Source of the DNA: Bradyrhizobium sp. CCBAU 53421
Lineage (GTDB): Bacteria; Pseudomonadota; Alphaproteobacteria; Rhizobiales; Xanthobacteraceae
Direction: 5' to 3'
DNA length: 64,000 nt
Assembly: GCF_015291625.1 (NCBI RefSeq)
Contig: NZ_CP030047.1
Span: 5,146,001 to 5,210,000, forward strand
Under the pieces are notes generated by a model. That model was given only the letters and a program-made list of their open reading frames with translations, was not told where the DNA came from and did not search any database. The translations under genes were made by a program, and so were the position numbers. Below are positions 1-6,902 of the stretch, piece after piece; the first letter of the stretch is position 1; the number at the start of each line of letters is the position of its first letter.

Positions 1-119
1 GCCTCGATGCGCTCATAGGCCTGCCAGCGGTTCCAGATCGCGGCAAGGGTCGCGTGCAACGTGCCGGCGGCGCGCCGGAGCCCAGACGGCAGGGACACCT
101 CGCGCAGACGGGCCATCAT
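1..119 (-). CDS. Hypothetical protein, N-terminal part only
   Basis: The minus strand is open from an ATG at 119 (a second ATG is at 116) to the window edge, so only about 39 N-terminal residues are visible. It starts 4 bases after the stop of the upstream small gene ending at 124, which suggests translational coupling. The visible part begins MMARLREVSL and contains an amphipathic stretch ending in NRWQAYERIE. I do not recognise a family, and the rest lies outside the window. Confidence 0.5.
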   Translation of the reverse strand, partial: MMARLREVSLPSGLRRAAGTLHATLAAIWNRWQAYERIE

Positions 120-123
120 GGCG

Positions 124-345
124 TCAGCCGCCGACCAGCCTGGGATAGAACAGGGTTTCCTCGGCGGTCGGATCAAGCGTGCGAACCAGCGCGGCTTCGC
201 CGGAGGATCTCCGCACTGCGGCGGTATAGCCGTCCGACGTCAACTCGCTGAAGCGCGCATGCGCCCAGGCGAGCTGCTCACTGTCGTTGGGGTCGAACTG
301 CTGCTTCGTGTCGCCGGAATGATCCATCACCAAGATCGTCGCCAT
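124..345 (-). CDS. Small conserved-type hypothetical protein, 73 aa
   Basis: A short protein starting MATILVMDHSGD; a second possible ATG lies one codon upstream at 348. A good Shine-Dalgarno (AAAGGAGA) sits a few bases before the start and favours the 345 ATG. The protein is soluble, with no signal peptide or membrane segment, and carries a helical central part (DSEQLAWAHARFSEL). It is followed after 4 bases by another small gene, so the two probably form an operon. No function can be assigned from the sequence. Confidence 0.6.
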   Translation of the reverse strand: MATILVMDHSGDTKQQFDPNDSEQLAWAHARFSELTSDGYTAAVRRSSGEAALVRTLDPTAEETLFYPRLVGG

Positions 346-378
346 CATTGTCTCCTTTGAACGACATGCACAACTGCG

Positions 379-1239
379 TCAGACCACCGGCACAACTGTC
401 GTCGGCTTGCCGCCCATCCACTCGGGCAGCGCAGCGCCGTCGCGGTGCCGGCCGCCGGCGCAGGACGCGGCCCAGGCAGCAACCGCGCCGAACAGCAGCG
501 CCGCCGCAACCGAGAACGCCAGGATCACCGCGCTACGGCGCGAGGTCTGGATGGCCACTCTCGCATCGCCGATCACGCTGTCGACGCGCTTCTCGGCTTC
601 GGCTGCGGCCAGGCCGGTTGCGGACGCAACCTGCTGGATCAGATAGCTATGGTCTTCGGTGTTGATGCCGCTGCGACTCGAACTGGTCAGCAGAATGCGG
701 CCCGCCTCCGCCCGCTCGTATCCGATGTCGATGTTGGCCGGGCGCCGGATGGACCGGTACAGACGGTCGAGTTCGGCGCTCAGCAATGGCTCTGCGGCCG
801 TCGCAGACGGTCGGCTCTGCACCAGCGGGCGCGCGGCCGACAGGCCGACAAGCGCAACGATTGCCGCACTGACGATGATAGCGAGCGCCCAGGCGGTCAG
901 ACCGTGAAGTCCGTCGCGGCCTTCGATCTCATCGGCCGACGTCGCGCCGATCATGCGCTGCGCGCGGCCAGCGATGTAACCGCCGACGCCGAAGCTCACC
1001 AGCGCCTGCAGGATCAGGTACAGCCCGGACAGCAGCGCGAGCGCAGACGATGCATCGCGCCATGACGGCGAGCTCGAGCTCACACCCAGCCCGACGGCTG
1101 TGCCGAAGCCGATCAGGATAACCGATAGCGCCGCCGCAGCGAGCGCGCCGGCAAACACCGGACTCCATTGCAGCCGAAGGCCGGTCCTGTTGTCAGTCGA
1201 CACGGCAAGCCCATGCTCATTATCCATGACGGGATCCAT
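379..1239 (-). CDS. Multi-pass membrane protein of unknown function, 286 aa
   Basis: The protein has about four hydrophobic segments: roughly residues 24-52, 62-92, 107-135 and 240-265. A soluble, probably periplasmic or cytoplasmic loop with many Arg and Ser residues lies between the third and fourth. The start was placed at MDPVMDNEHG; MDNEHG at 1227 is equally possible. A longer reading from 1290 would run through a tiny upstream gene and is unlikely. The gene follows the 24-residue membrane peptide gene on the same strand with about 7 bases between, and the pair probably shares the stress-type promoter upstream. Proteins of this shape are common in Bradyrhizobium and usually annotated only as membrane proteins. 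Confidence 0.65.
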   Translation of the reverse strand: MDPVMDNEHGLAVSTDNRTGLRLQWSPVFAGALAAAALSVILIGFGTAVGLGVSSSSPSWRDASSALALLSGLYLILQALVSFGVGGYIAGRAQRMIGATSADEIEGRDGLHGLTAWALAIIVSAAIVALVGLSAARPLVQSRPSATAAEPLLSAELDRLYRSIRRPANIDIGYERAEAGRILLTSSSRSGINTEDHSYLIQQVASATGLAAAEAEKRVDSVIGDARVAIQTSRRSAVILAFSVAAALLFGAVAAWAASCAGGRHRDGAALPEWMGGKPTTVVPVV

Positions 1240-1246
1240 GACGGGC

Positions 1247-1321
1247 CTATCGAAGTCCGAAGAACGACAATATTGCGAGAATGACCACAATCAGTCCCAC
1301 CAGATAGATCAACTGGTTCAT
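1247..1321 (-). CDS. 24-residue single-span membrane peptide
   Basis: An ATG at 1321 preceded by a near-perfect GGAGGAGGT ribosome binding site opens a 24-codon frame ending in TAG at 1249-1247. The peptide begins MNQLIYLVGL, is almost entirely hydrophobic, and ends in FFGLR, so it is one membrane helix with a positive C-terminus. It lies just upstream of a multi-pass membrane protein gene and downstream of a GGAAC-type promoter. I recall very similar peptides in other alphaproteobacteria, but no function is known to me. It may assist the neighbouring membrane protein; this is inference. Confidence 0.7.
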   Translation of the reverse strand: MNQLIYLVGLIVVILAILSFFGLR

Positions 1322-1351
1322 GCAGACCTCCTCCGTTCAATTCGTTCTGAC

Positions 1352-1376
1352 AATCTGTTCGGAATACCAAGGTTCC
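1352..1376 (-). promoter_or_regulatory. Candidate EcfG-type general stress promoter
   Basis: On the minus strand GGAAC (1376-1372) is followed after 16 bases by GATT (1355-1352). This fits the alphaproteobacterial general-stress sigma consensus, GGAAC then 16-17 bases then CGTT. Predicted transcription would begin roughly 25-30 bases before the ATG of the 24-residue membrane peptide. Confidence 0.45.
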
Positions 1377-1418
1377 TATGCGTCGATCCGGCGCGGTTCG
1401 GCATGACCGGCCGACCAT

Positions 1419-1448
1419 GAAAAAGGGCCCCGCCGAAGCGAGGCCCTC
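1419..1448 (-). terminator. Rho-independent terminator
   Basis: AGGGCC at 1424-1429 pairs with GGCCCT at 1442-1447, and five A residues on the plus strand give a U-run on the minus transcript. It terminates the secreted-protein gene ending at 1479. Confidence 0.7.
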
Positions 1449-1478
1449 CTTTGACTGTGCGAGATGCGTGCGCATCCG

Positions 1479-1724
1479 TTAGTCGTCGTCCCAGTCACGA
1501 CCGCGGATCACGACGCCACGGTCGCGGTAGTAGTCGCGATGATGGTACCAGCCATGGTGCCAGCCGCGATCGTGCTCCCGGTAGACGCGCGGACCGTCAT
1601 ATCGATCGCCGTAGTAACCGGGGCCGCTGCCGAAATAGACGCCCACACCTTGCGCGCTGGCAATGGTAGGTGCCGCTATCGAGAGCGCCGCCGCTGCGGC
1701 AAGTGCGTAAGTAAGCTTCGTCAT
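1479..1724 (-). CDS. Small secreted protein rich in Tyr, His, Asp and Arg, 81 aa
   Basis: The start at 1724 follows an excellent AAGGAGGATG ribosome binding site. Residues 1-25 form a Sec signal peptide (MTKLTYALAAAAALS, cleavage near ASAQ). The mature part is about 56 residues of Gly, Tyr, His, Arg and Asp, with repeats like HHGWYHH and DRGVVIRGRD and an acidic WDDD end. Such Tyr/His/Arg-rich periplasmic proteins are frequent in Bradyrhizobium and have no known role. A strong terminator follows directly. Confidence 0.75.
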   Translation of the reverse strand: MTKLTYALAAAAALSIAAPTIASAQGVGVYFGSGPGYYGDRYDGPRVYREHDRGWHHGWYHHRDYYRDRGVVIRGRDWDDD

Positions 1725-1962
1725 GACATCCTCCTTTGCAGTCCCCGGTGCTAACGGCTGGCGTCCGCGCATGTTGCAGGAACACGCTCGGAACTTTCCT
1801 GAACGCCTGTTCAACGTCGTGGCGAGTTCGACGCGCCGAATCTCGCGTGTCCGCGCGATCCGTGTTTCTTCGGATTCCAATTTCGTAGGAACCGCGCTAA
1901 CAGCCGGGAACCGGGGCTCGTTGGCGGCTCGGTTGATTTTTTTGGAATGCCGGCTGGGGCCG

Positions 1963-2169
1963 TTGGCCGAGCATACCCTGATCTACGTCAGTCGTAGCAC
2001 CAGCAACTTACACGACAGTTCCGCGAGCGAGATCATTCGCAGCATCCTGCCCTAATCCCGTTCGAGGAATGCGCGGCGCGGCGTGACCGGCGCCCTGCTG
2101 TTCAGCGAGGGTTACTTCTGCCAGATCCTCGAAGGCGAGCGGGCTGCCGTCGAGGAGATTTTCAGCGCG
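1963..2169 (+). pseudogene. Broken BLUF-domain (blue-light sensing) gene
   Basis: One reading frame gives HTLIYVSRSTSN...IIRSIL, then an in-frame TAA at 2053-2055, then SRNARRGVTGALLFSEG followed by FCQILEGERAAVEEIF. These are hallmarks of the BLUF flavin photoreceptor domain: the YVS segment, the N(A)R..GVTGAL turn and the QxLEGE motif. The frame is shared on both sides of the stop, so at least one nonsense change has occurred. Homology ends near 2166, before the last part of a BLUF domain, so the C-terminus is also lost. A possible TTG start lies at 1963. Read-through is conceivable, but the missing C-terminus argues against function. Confidence 0.65.
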
Positions 2170-2199
2170 GCACCGCGGCAGTCCCGATGCGAGGCTGCG

Positions 2200-2394
2200 T
2201 CAGAGCCTCAGGCATCGAAACAATTGGGCGAGCGCCGTGTTGGCGGATTGGGCGCGCCGTTCGAGGATTTCGGCAGCCGTAGCGTAGTTGCGAGCCAGGA
2301 TCTGGAGCGCGCGCCGAGCATCCGGCAGCGTGGACTGCTTGGCCATCTCCAGGCACTGGTGCTCGAAGTAGCGAAGCTCCTCAAGTTCGGTCAT
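2200..2394 (-). CDS. Small helical hypothetical protein, 64 aa
   Basis: The ORF extends to 2520 but the start was set at MTELEELRYF, where the sequence becomes a regular amphipathic helical pattern (FEHQCLEMAKQSTLPDARRALQILARNY). Small proteins of this pattern (an initial 'FE..C..MA', then 'P..R..L..LA..Y..AA..LE') are common in Bradyrhizobium, and their function is unknown. There is no signal peptide or membrane segment. The ribosome binding site is weak (GGACGA). The longer form from 2520 has a low-complexity Arg/Ser-rich start and seems less likely. Confidence 0.5.
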   Translation of the reverse strand: MTELEELRYFEHQCLEMAKQSTLPDARRALQILARNYATAAEILERRAQSANTALAQLFRCLRL

Positions 2395-2722
2395 TGCGAT
2401 TCGTCCGATTTCAGCTGCATCTTCGAACTCAGTGCGCCAACGGCCTAGTGAAAGTTTGGCAAGATTGTTGCGGACGCGCGATGATCTGGTCGGAGTGTTT
2501 CTGGACGCATGATTTGACAATCACTGCTCCGTGACCAGTGCGGGTCGCGCGGATCGACAAGCGCGCCCGATCGCATCACAATGCGTGAGTCTTGCTTCGG
2601 ACGCAGCAACGTCCTGACCGCAGTGTCGGGGTATCCTCGCGCGGATTGCGGTGGCCAGGCATTCGGTGGAGTGGTTGGCGCGGGCCCGTGGCCGGCATCC
2701 TTGAGCGGTCTTGTTGTATCAG
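2395..2722. other. Intergenic region, about 330 bases
   Basis: No gene could be supported here. Several open frames exist on both strands, but they have high-GC shadow-like composition and no convincing ribosome binding sites. No terminator or palindrome stands out. Confidence 0.4.
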
Positions 2723-2953
2723 ATGATGAAACGCGATTGGGCCTTCGTGGCCGCCTGTGTGGCCGGTGCGCTGCTGTTCGGTGTCTGGAGCTTCGAGATG
2801 GGTAGCGCGTTTCATCGCTCCCGGCAGCGCGCGACCGATCTCTCCAGCTCGCACCGGCGTGGCCAGCACGGCTCGCAGGACGGCTCGTTTGCAAGCAGCC
2901 CTGCCCGGCCCGCGGCCGACGACGGCGAGGAACAGGCCCGGCCGCCGCGATAG
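2723..2953 (+). CDS. Possible small single-span membrane protein, 76 aa
   Basis: From MMKRDWAF the first 25 residues form one hydrophobic helix (VAACVAGALLFGVW) with a basic N-terminus. A hydrophilic tail rich in Ser, Arg, Gln and Asp follows and ends EEQARPPR. This topology (short basic N-terminus, helix, disordered tail) is plausible for a small inner-membrane protein. There is no clear Shine-Dalgarno and no recognised family, and a competing frame exists on the opposite strand. Confidence 0.35.
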   Translation: MMKRDWAFVAACVAGALLFGVWSFEMGSAFHRSRQRATDLSSSHRRGQHGSQDGSFASSPARPAADDGEEQARPPR

Positions 2954-2979
2954 GTGGCGCAATTGCGTTCCTCATCAAA

Positions 2980-3450
2980 CTAAGCCCACGCCAGGCCGGC
3001 GACGACCGCGGGTTCATCATCGTCGGTCCTCGCGCTCGTCGGCCGTCTGCGGCGCGCGCTGTCCTTGGCGCGACGATGACGCGTGTCGAGCCGGCGTAGC
3101 GCCATCGGCACGCGCCGCGCGAGGCTTTGAGCGAACTCCATGGCCTGTCTGACGACGGCCATGACGGTCGCCACGCGCGTGAACAGGCCGATCAGGAAGA
3201 TCATCGAGAAGACGTCGATATAGGCCAGCACATCGCCGACCAGCATCAATTCGGGAGGCAGCGGAATCCGGTGCAGATAGGCCGCGATCACGATGACGAC
3301 CGGGATCAGGGCAATCAGCTTCCGCAACGTCAGTCGATCCAGCAGGGCGGCGAGCTCAACGACCAGGATCTGCCAGAGCCAGTCGCCAAGCGCGGCCGGC
3401 TTGTCGATCGTCCAGGTCCGCCACAACGACTGCCAGAACCGTTTCCACAT
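2980..3450 (-). CDS. Membrane protein of unknown function, 156 aa
   Basis: Start chosen at MWKRFWQSLW; MREDAGAAM upstream at 3474 is an alternative. The N-terminal 40 residues are Trp-rich and amphipathic. Two hydrophobic helices follow, LIALIPVVIVIAAYL and the region from VLAYIDVFSMIFLIGLF. The C-terminal 45 residues are strongly basic (RRLDTRHRRAKDSARRRR) and probably cytoplasmic. No enzymatic motif is visible. The next gene upstream on the same strand starts at 3651 and ends 36 bases before this start, so they may be cotranscribed. Confidence 0.6.
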   Translation of the reverse strand: MWKRFWQSLWRTWTIDKPAALGDWLWQILVVELAALLDRLTLRKLIALIPVVIVIAAYLHRIPLPPELMLVGDVLAYIDVFSMIFLIGLFTRVATVMAVVRQAMEFAQSLARRVPMALRRLDTRHRRAKDSARRRRPTSARTDDDEPAVVAGLAWA

Positions 3451-3486
3451 CGCGGCGCCCGCATCCTCTCGCACGCAATACCGAGG

Positions 3487-3651
3487 CTATGGCTTGGACG
3501 ACGCTTCGCTGCCGTCGTCCTCGAGCGCGGCGCCCTGCACGTCGGCCGAATCGGCAGACGGAAAGATGCGCTCGTAGTTGGCCCTGGCCTCGCGAATCAG
3601 CCGTGCACGTTCGCGTTCCGACTTCGAGATGAACCTGATGATCTCGCCCAT
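3487..3651 (-). CDS. Small hypothetical protein, 54 aa
   Basis: An ATG at 3651 opens a 54-codon frame to TAG at 3489-3487. The protein begins MGEIIRFISK and continues with a charged helix (SERERARLIREARANYERIF) and an acidic, probably disordered tail. I recall very similar short proteins with the same MGEIIRFISKSERERARLI start in Bradyrhizobium genomes. A GGAGAG ribosome binding site precedes the start. No function is known. Confidence 0.65.
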   Translation of the reverse strand: MGEIIRFISKSERERARLIREARANYERIFPSADSADVQGAALEDDGSEASSKP

Positions 3652-3738
3652 GTGCTCTCCAACGCAGGGGGAATTATCCGATCATCGGCAATGCAACCAT
3701 CGTGCCTGATGGCCGCCGAGCCGACATGCTGGCGGCGC

Positions 3739-3999
3739 TTACCGGATCCGCCGCGGCGATACGCGCTGCTGGCTGAACGCAACCCGCGGATTGATGCCGC
3801 AATAGGCATCGCGGCCTGACGCCGACGCCTGGCACTGTTCGTAGGTCTGGTAGCCGCAATAGCCGGGATATCCCTCGTCTCTGCCCTGGATGCACCAGGG
3901 ATAATCGTAGGGATCGGCAGCCGCCGGCTGTGCGGAGCCGACAATCCAGCTCGTTCCGAGCGCCGCGAACGCCAGAATTGCCCAATTCGACCTGCGCAT
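3739..3999 (-). CDS. DUF3551-type small secreted Cys-rich protein, 86 aa
   Basis: The start at MRRSNWAILA follows a GGAAGG ribosome binding site; the ORF could extend 9 codons further. A signal peptide of about 28 residues ends near AAADP. The mature part has the DUF3551 arrangement of YPWC..., YCGYQTYEQCQAS, and YCGINPR, with four conserved Cys likely forming two disulfides in the periplasm. This family is largely confined to Bradyrhizobium and relatives and is functionally uncharacterised. Confidence 0.8.
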   Translation of the reverse strand: MRRSNWAILAFAALGTSWIVGSAQPAAADPYDYPWCIQGRDEGYPGYCGYQTYEQCQASASGRDAYCGINPRVAFSQQRVSPRRIR

Positions 4000-4152
4000 G
4001 ATGCTGCTTCCTTCCTCGATCGGCACCCAGCGGTTGATCTAGGTACGCCGGGAAAATCCGCGAGGTTTCCGCTCACCGCCTCAAGAAGGTGTGACCCGAG
4101 CGCGAAGCAGGACACCGGAAGCAAGGCGCCCTCGATGGGTGGGGCACCCAAC

Positions 4153-4196
4153 AAAAAACACGAGGCCCGGTGTGCCTAGGAGCCCGGGCCTCGTGT
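4153..4196 (-). terminator. Strong rho-independent terminator
   Basis: A 13-bp perfect stem (4158-4170 with 4184-4196, arms ACACGAGGCCCGG) is followed on the minus strand by six U. It lies about 100 bases past the stop of the hydroxybutyryl-CoA dehydrogenase gene. Confidence 0.8.
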
Positions 4197-4296
4197 CTGA
4201 TGTCCCCCGCCTCAGTGGCGGATCAGGTGTTTTGGTTACGCGAGCTTGTCCGCGCGATCCATCCCGGATGACTACGGGGTCGGGCGCGCGCAGATT

Positions 4297-5148
4297 TCAC
4301 TTGCCGTAGCTGTAGAACCCCTGCCCGGTCTTGCGGCCGAGATGGCCCGCATCGACCATCTCCTTCAGCAGCGGCGCCGGCCGGTATTTGGGGTCGTTGA
4401 AGCCGGTGTAGAACACCTCCATCACCGACAGCATGGTGTCGAGCCCGATCAGGTCGGCAAGCGCGAGCGGGCCGATCGGATGGTTGCAGCCGAGCTTCAT
4501 GCCGGCATCGATCTCTTCCGCGGTCGCAATGCCTTCCTGCAGCGCGAAGATCGCCTCGTTGATCATCGGGCACAGGATCCGGTTCACCGCAAAGCCCGGG
4601 CTGTTCTTCGCCGTGATCGCCACCTTGCCGACCCGCTTGGCGAACGCTTCGGCCTTGGCGACGGTGTCGTCCGAGGTCTGCAGGCCGCGGATCAGTTCGA
4701 GCAGCGCCATCACCGGGACCGGATTGAAGAAGTGCATCCCGATGAAGCGGTCGGGGCGATCGGTCGAAGCAGCCAGACGGGTGATCGAGATCGACGAGGT
4801 GTTGGTCGCAACCAGCGCGCTCGGCTTCAACCCGGCGCAGAGATCCTTCAGGATCTTGACCTTCAGCTCCTCGTTCTCGGTGGCCGCTTCGATCACGAGA
4901 TCGCAGACGGCAAGCTTCGACTTGTCGGTGGTCGCGGTGATCCGCGCCAACGTCGCGTCGCGATCGGCCGCGGTCATCTTCTCCTTGGAGACCAGGCGGT
5001 CGAGACTGCTCCCGACCGTCTTCAGGCCGCGTTGCACCGCCGCGTCCGAGATATCCACCATGGTCACGTCAAGCCCCGCCGCCGCGCAGATCTGCGCGAT
5101 GCCGTTGCCCATGGTCCCGGCGCCGATGATGCCAACCGTCTCGATCAT
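4297..5148 (-). CDS. hbdA: 3-hydroxybutyryl-CoA dehydrogenase
   Basis: This cytoplasmic enzyme interconverts acetoacetyl-CoA and 3-hydroxybutyryl-CoA using NAD(P), in fatty-acid or butanoate metabolism and polyhydroxybutyrate turnover. The N-terminal Rossmann fold has GxGxxG at residues 9-14 (GAGTMG). The catalytic His is in [11 protein letters not shown] (His139), with its Glu partner expected in the following domain. The C-terminal 3HCDH domain has the [19 protein letters not shown] motif and ends [12 protein letters not shown]. The length of 283 residues is normal for the family. It is a single transcription unit with a strong terminator downstream. paaH/mmgB-type names are used for paralogs, so the exact physiological pathway is not fixed by sequence. 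Confidence 0.9.
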   Translation of the reverse strand: MIETVGIIGAGTMGNGIAQICAAAGLDVTMVDISDAAVQRGLKTVGSSLDRLVSKEKMTAADRDATLARITATTDKSKLAVCDLVIEAATENEELKVKILKDLCAGLKPSALVATNTSSISITRLAASTDRPDRFIGMHFFNPVPVMALLELIRGLQTSDDTVAKAEAFAKRVGKVAITAKNSPGFAVNRILCPMINEAIFALQEGIATAEEIDAGMKLGCNHPIGPLALADLIGLDTMLSVMEVFYTGFNDPKYRPAPLLKEMVDAGHLGRKTGQGFYSYGK

Positions 5149-5289
5149 TGTGTCAGTCCTTCCCGTCGCTTGCGCCGCCTCGCGGCCGCATCGTCAAAAA
5201 CGGCGGACCCTTATGGGGTCCGCGGATGGCGCATGCATAGCAGTCCGGCTGAACGGCCGATACAGGAGGCGACGGTATTCCGGTGCGGT

Positions 5290-5481
5290 CTACTCCGGGC
5301 GCGGCGGGACCGGCCGCCGTGGCGGGGTGGCAGTGCGGGGCGGCAATTGGGTGCGCGGCGGCTCTGCCGCACGCGACGGCTCGAGCACGCGGTTGAGCCG
5401 CACGATCCACCAGGCGAACCGCCCGTAGCTGCGGCGCAGCGCCGACCCAAAGCCCTCGTCGATATCCTGGTCACGATCCAT
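5290..5481 (-). CDS. Small hypothetical protein with Pro/Arg-rich tail, 63 aa
   Basis: From [12 protein letters not shown] the first 38 residues look like a real folded or amphipathic segment ([21 protein letters not shown]). The last 25 are a low-complexity Pro/Arg tail. An upstream in-frame ATG (MHVNDRG, 5502) is also possible. The purine-rich GAGGT is too close to the 5481 ATG to be a good ribosome binding site, so the start is uncertain. Function unknown. Confidence 0.4.
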   Translation of the reverse strand: MDRDQDIDEGFGSALRRSYGRFAWWIVRLNRVLEPSRAAEPPRTQLPPRTATPPRRPVPPRPE

Positions 5482-5735
5482 ACCTCTATCGTTAACGTGC
5501 ATCATTGAAGGAACGGTGAGCGCCATCACGCGCAGCGCCGGCAATCGTTAGGAGTTTGGCAACTATTTCGCGCAAGCCTTGGTGCGTTAACGGCGCGGGC
5601 ACCGGTAATCTTCCGGATTGCGTATTGAAGACCCCGCGCCGCAGCATCGCCATGCTGGTGCGACTCGCATTTAGTTGATCGAATTTTCCGCGGAGCGCCG
5701 CGACATAAGGAAATTAGACGACGAGGGCTACGCCC

Positions 5736-5885
5736 ATGCTTTCTGAAAAATTCTTTTTGGTTCTCGAGACATTGCTCAACGGCCAGACCCATTCCGACGG
5801 AAGCCCGCGCGTGGTGAGCACATCGCCCCACATCCCGGTCAAGCTGCCGCAGGAAAGCCAGCCGGAACGCAAGCTCCCTCGCTAG
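5736..5885 (+). CDS. Small hypothetical protein, 49 aa
   Basis: ATG at 5736 to TAG at 5883-5885. The product begins MLSEKFFLVLETLLNGQT and ends in a polar segment with PHIPVKLPQES. It has no Cys, signal peptide or membrane helix. An ACGAGGG stretch 10-15 bases upstream can act as the ribosome binding site. The upstream 250 bases hold no other gene. Proteins with the same N-terminal pattern occur, as far as I recall, in Bradyrhizobium; no function is known. Confidence 0.6.
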   Translation: MLSEKFFLVLETLLNGQTHSDGSPRVVSTSPHIPVKLPQESQPERKLPR

Positions 5886-6041
5886 GCTTCTAGCCGGCGG
5901 CGCATCCAGTTGTCAGTCGCCGCGACGGCCTTGCGGAATCCTGCTCGCCGTTCCCGCGCCTGGTCGGCTCGACCGATCACCGCGATATGCGAAGCCTGTC
6001 GGCAGGCGCGTGCCCGTGATCCAGCTCATAGTCGGTGAAAG

Positions 6042-6299
6042 GTGAGCCGCGCTACACCACTCCCGCAACGAAGTGGTGCCGCCGTGGACCTTGAAACCGA
6101 CAGCAAGACCGATTTCGGGAGCATCGCCGTCGCGATCTGCGTCGCCGCGTACACGGCGATCATGCTTGCCTATCTCGCCCAATACGACCTCGGGCTGACG
6201 GCCACGGAGACCCGTCATCTCTCGATGGCGGCTGCGCTGTTCCTCGCGCTGCCGATCGCGCTGGATTTGCTGCGCACCGGCCAGGGCAACGCGCGCTGA
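6042..6299 (+). CDS. Small membrane protein with two helices, 85 aa
   Basis: A GTG start at 6042 is preceded by AAAGG; another GTG (VDLETDSK) at 6084 is an alternative. After a polar N-terminus there are two hydrophobic segments, FGSIAVAICVAAYTAIMLAYLA and LSMAAALFLALPIALDLL, joined by a short loop containing DLGLTATETRH. This gives a helical hairpin in the inner membrane. No family is recognised. Confidence 0.5.
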   Translation: MSRATPLPQRSGAAVDLETDSKTDFGSIAVAICVAAYTAIMLAYLAQYDLGLTATETRHLSMAAALFLALPIALDLLRTGQGNAR

Positions 6300-6427
6300 C
6301 ACGGATAGCGGCACGCCTGCAGCGTCCGATCTCCCCTGTCATAGAGGCGCCCGCACAACATAGCGCTAGGTGAAGCGAGGCGAATCAGCGTTACCTTGCA
6401 ACCGATCACTTCGTGGGATTTGGCTGC

Positions 6428-6685
6428 ATGACCCAGCCCAGCGTCCTGGATCAGAAGAGTTTGGATCAGAACATTCGCGAGCTGCAGGAATGGCTCCGCA
6501 ACGCCTGGCAGCAGCTCGCTGACCCCACGCTCACCGCCTTCTCTCGCCGCGAACTGCGCAACCAGATGAAGCAATGCAACGCCGATCTGCGCGTGCAGCT
6601 GCAAGCCGCTTCCAAACAAATGCTGAGTCAGCCGGCCGCGCGGGGCAAGACCTTCGTCAAACCCGAGCTGCGGATACTCGCCTAG
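6428..6685 (+). CDS. Hypothetical cytoplasmic helical protein, 85 aa
   Basis: Start chosen at MTQPSVLDQKS, about 10 bases after GTGGGA; the ORF extends five codons further upstream. The protein is soluble and helical, with WLRNAWQQLADPTLTAFSRRELRNQMKQC as the most distinctive stretch. A similar pattern ('AF.RRE.RN..K......L') occurs in small Bradyrhizobium proteins. No domain or catalytic motif is visible. It stands alone, with the CorC-like gene starting 217 bases downstream. Confidence 0.55.
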   Translation: MTQPSVLDQKSLDQNIRELQEWLRNAWQQLADPTLTAFSRRELRNQMKQCNADLRVQLQAASKQMLSQPAARGKTFVKPELRILA

Positions 6686-6902
6686 GAACGCTTTCCAGCG
6701 CGGCGGATTGCGGCTCGCGTCAGGAAAACGCGTCGGCGTCACGAGCGCCAGCGCGCCAAAATGCCGCGATCTCCTGCTGCATGCACGCCATACGCACCCT
6801 CTGCTTGTGCAGGAACGCCCGACAAGGCACAGCAAAACCGCGCCGGAATGCCTATATTGGGCGTCGTCGAGCGGCCAATGCCGCCAAACCTCAGGGACTC
6901 CC

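Noticed and set aside
2576-2962. Minus-strand frame of 128 codons opposite the small membrane ORF
   Set aside because: Shadow composition and no ribosome binding site; the plus-strand hydrophobic helix is slightly more convincing but still weak.
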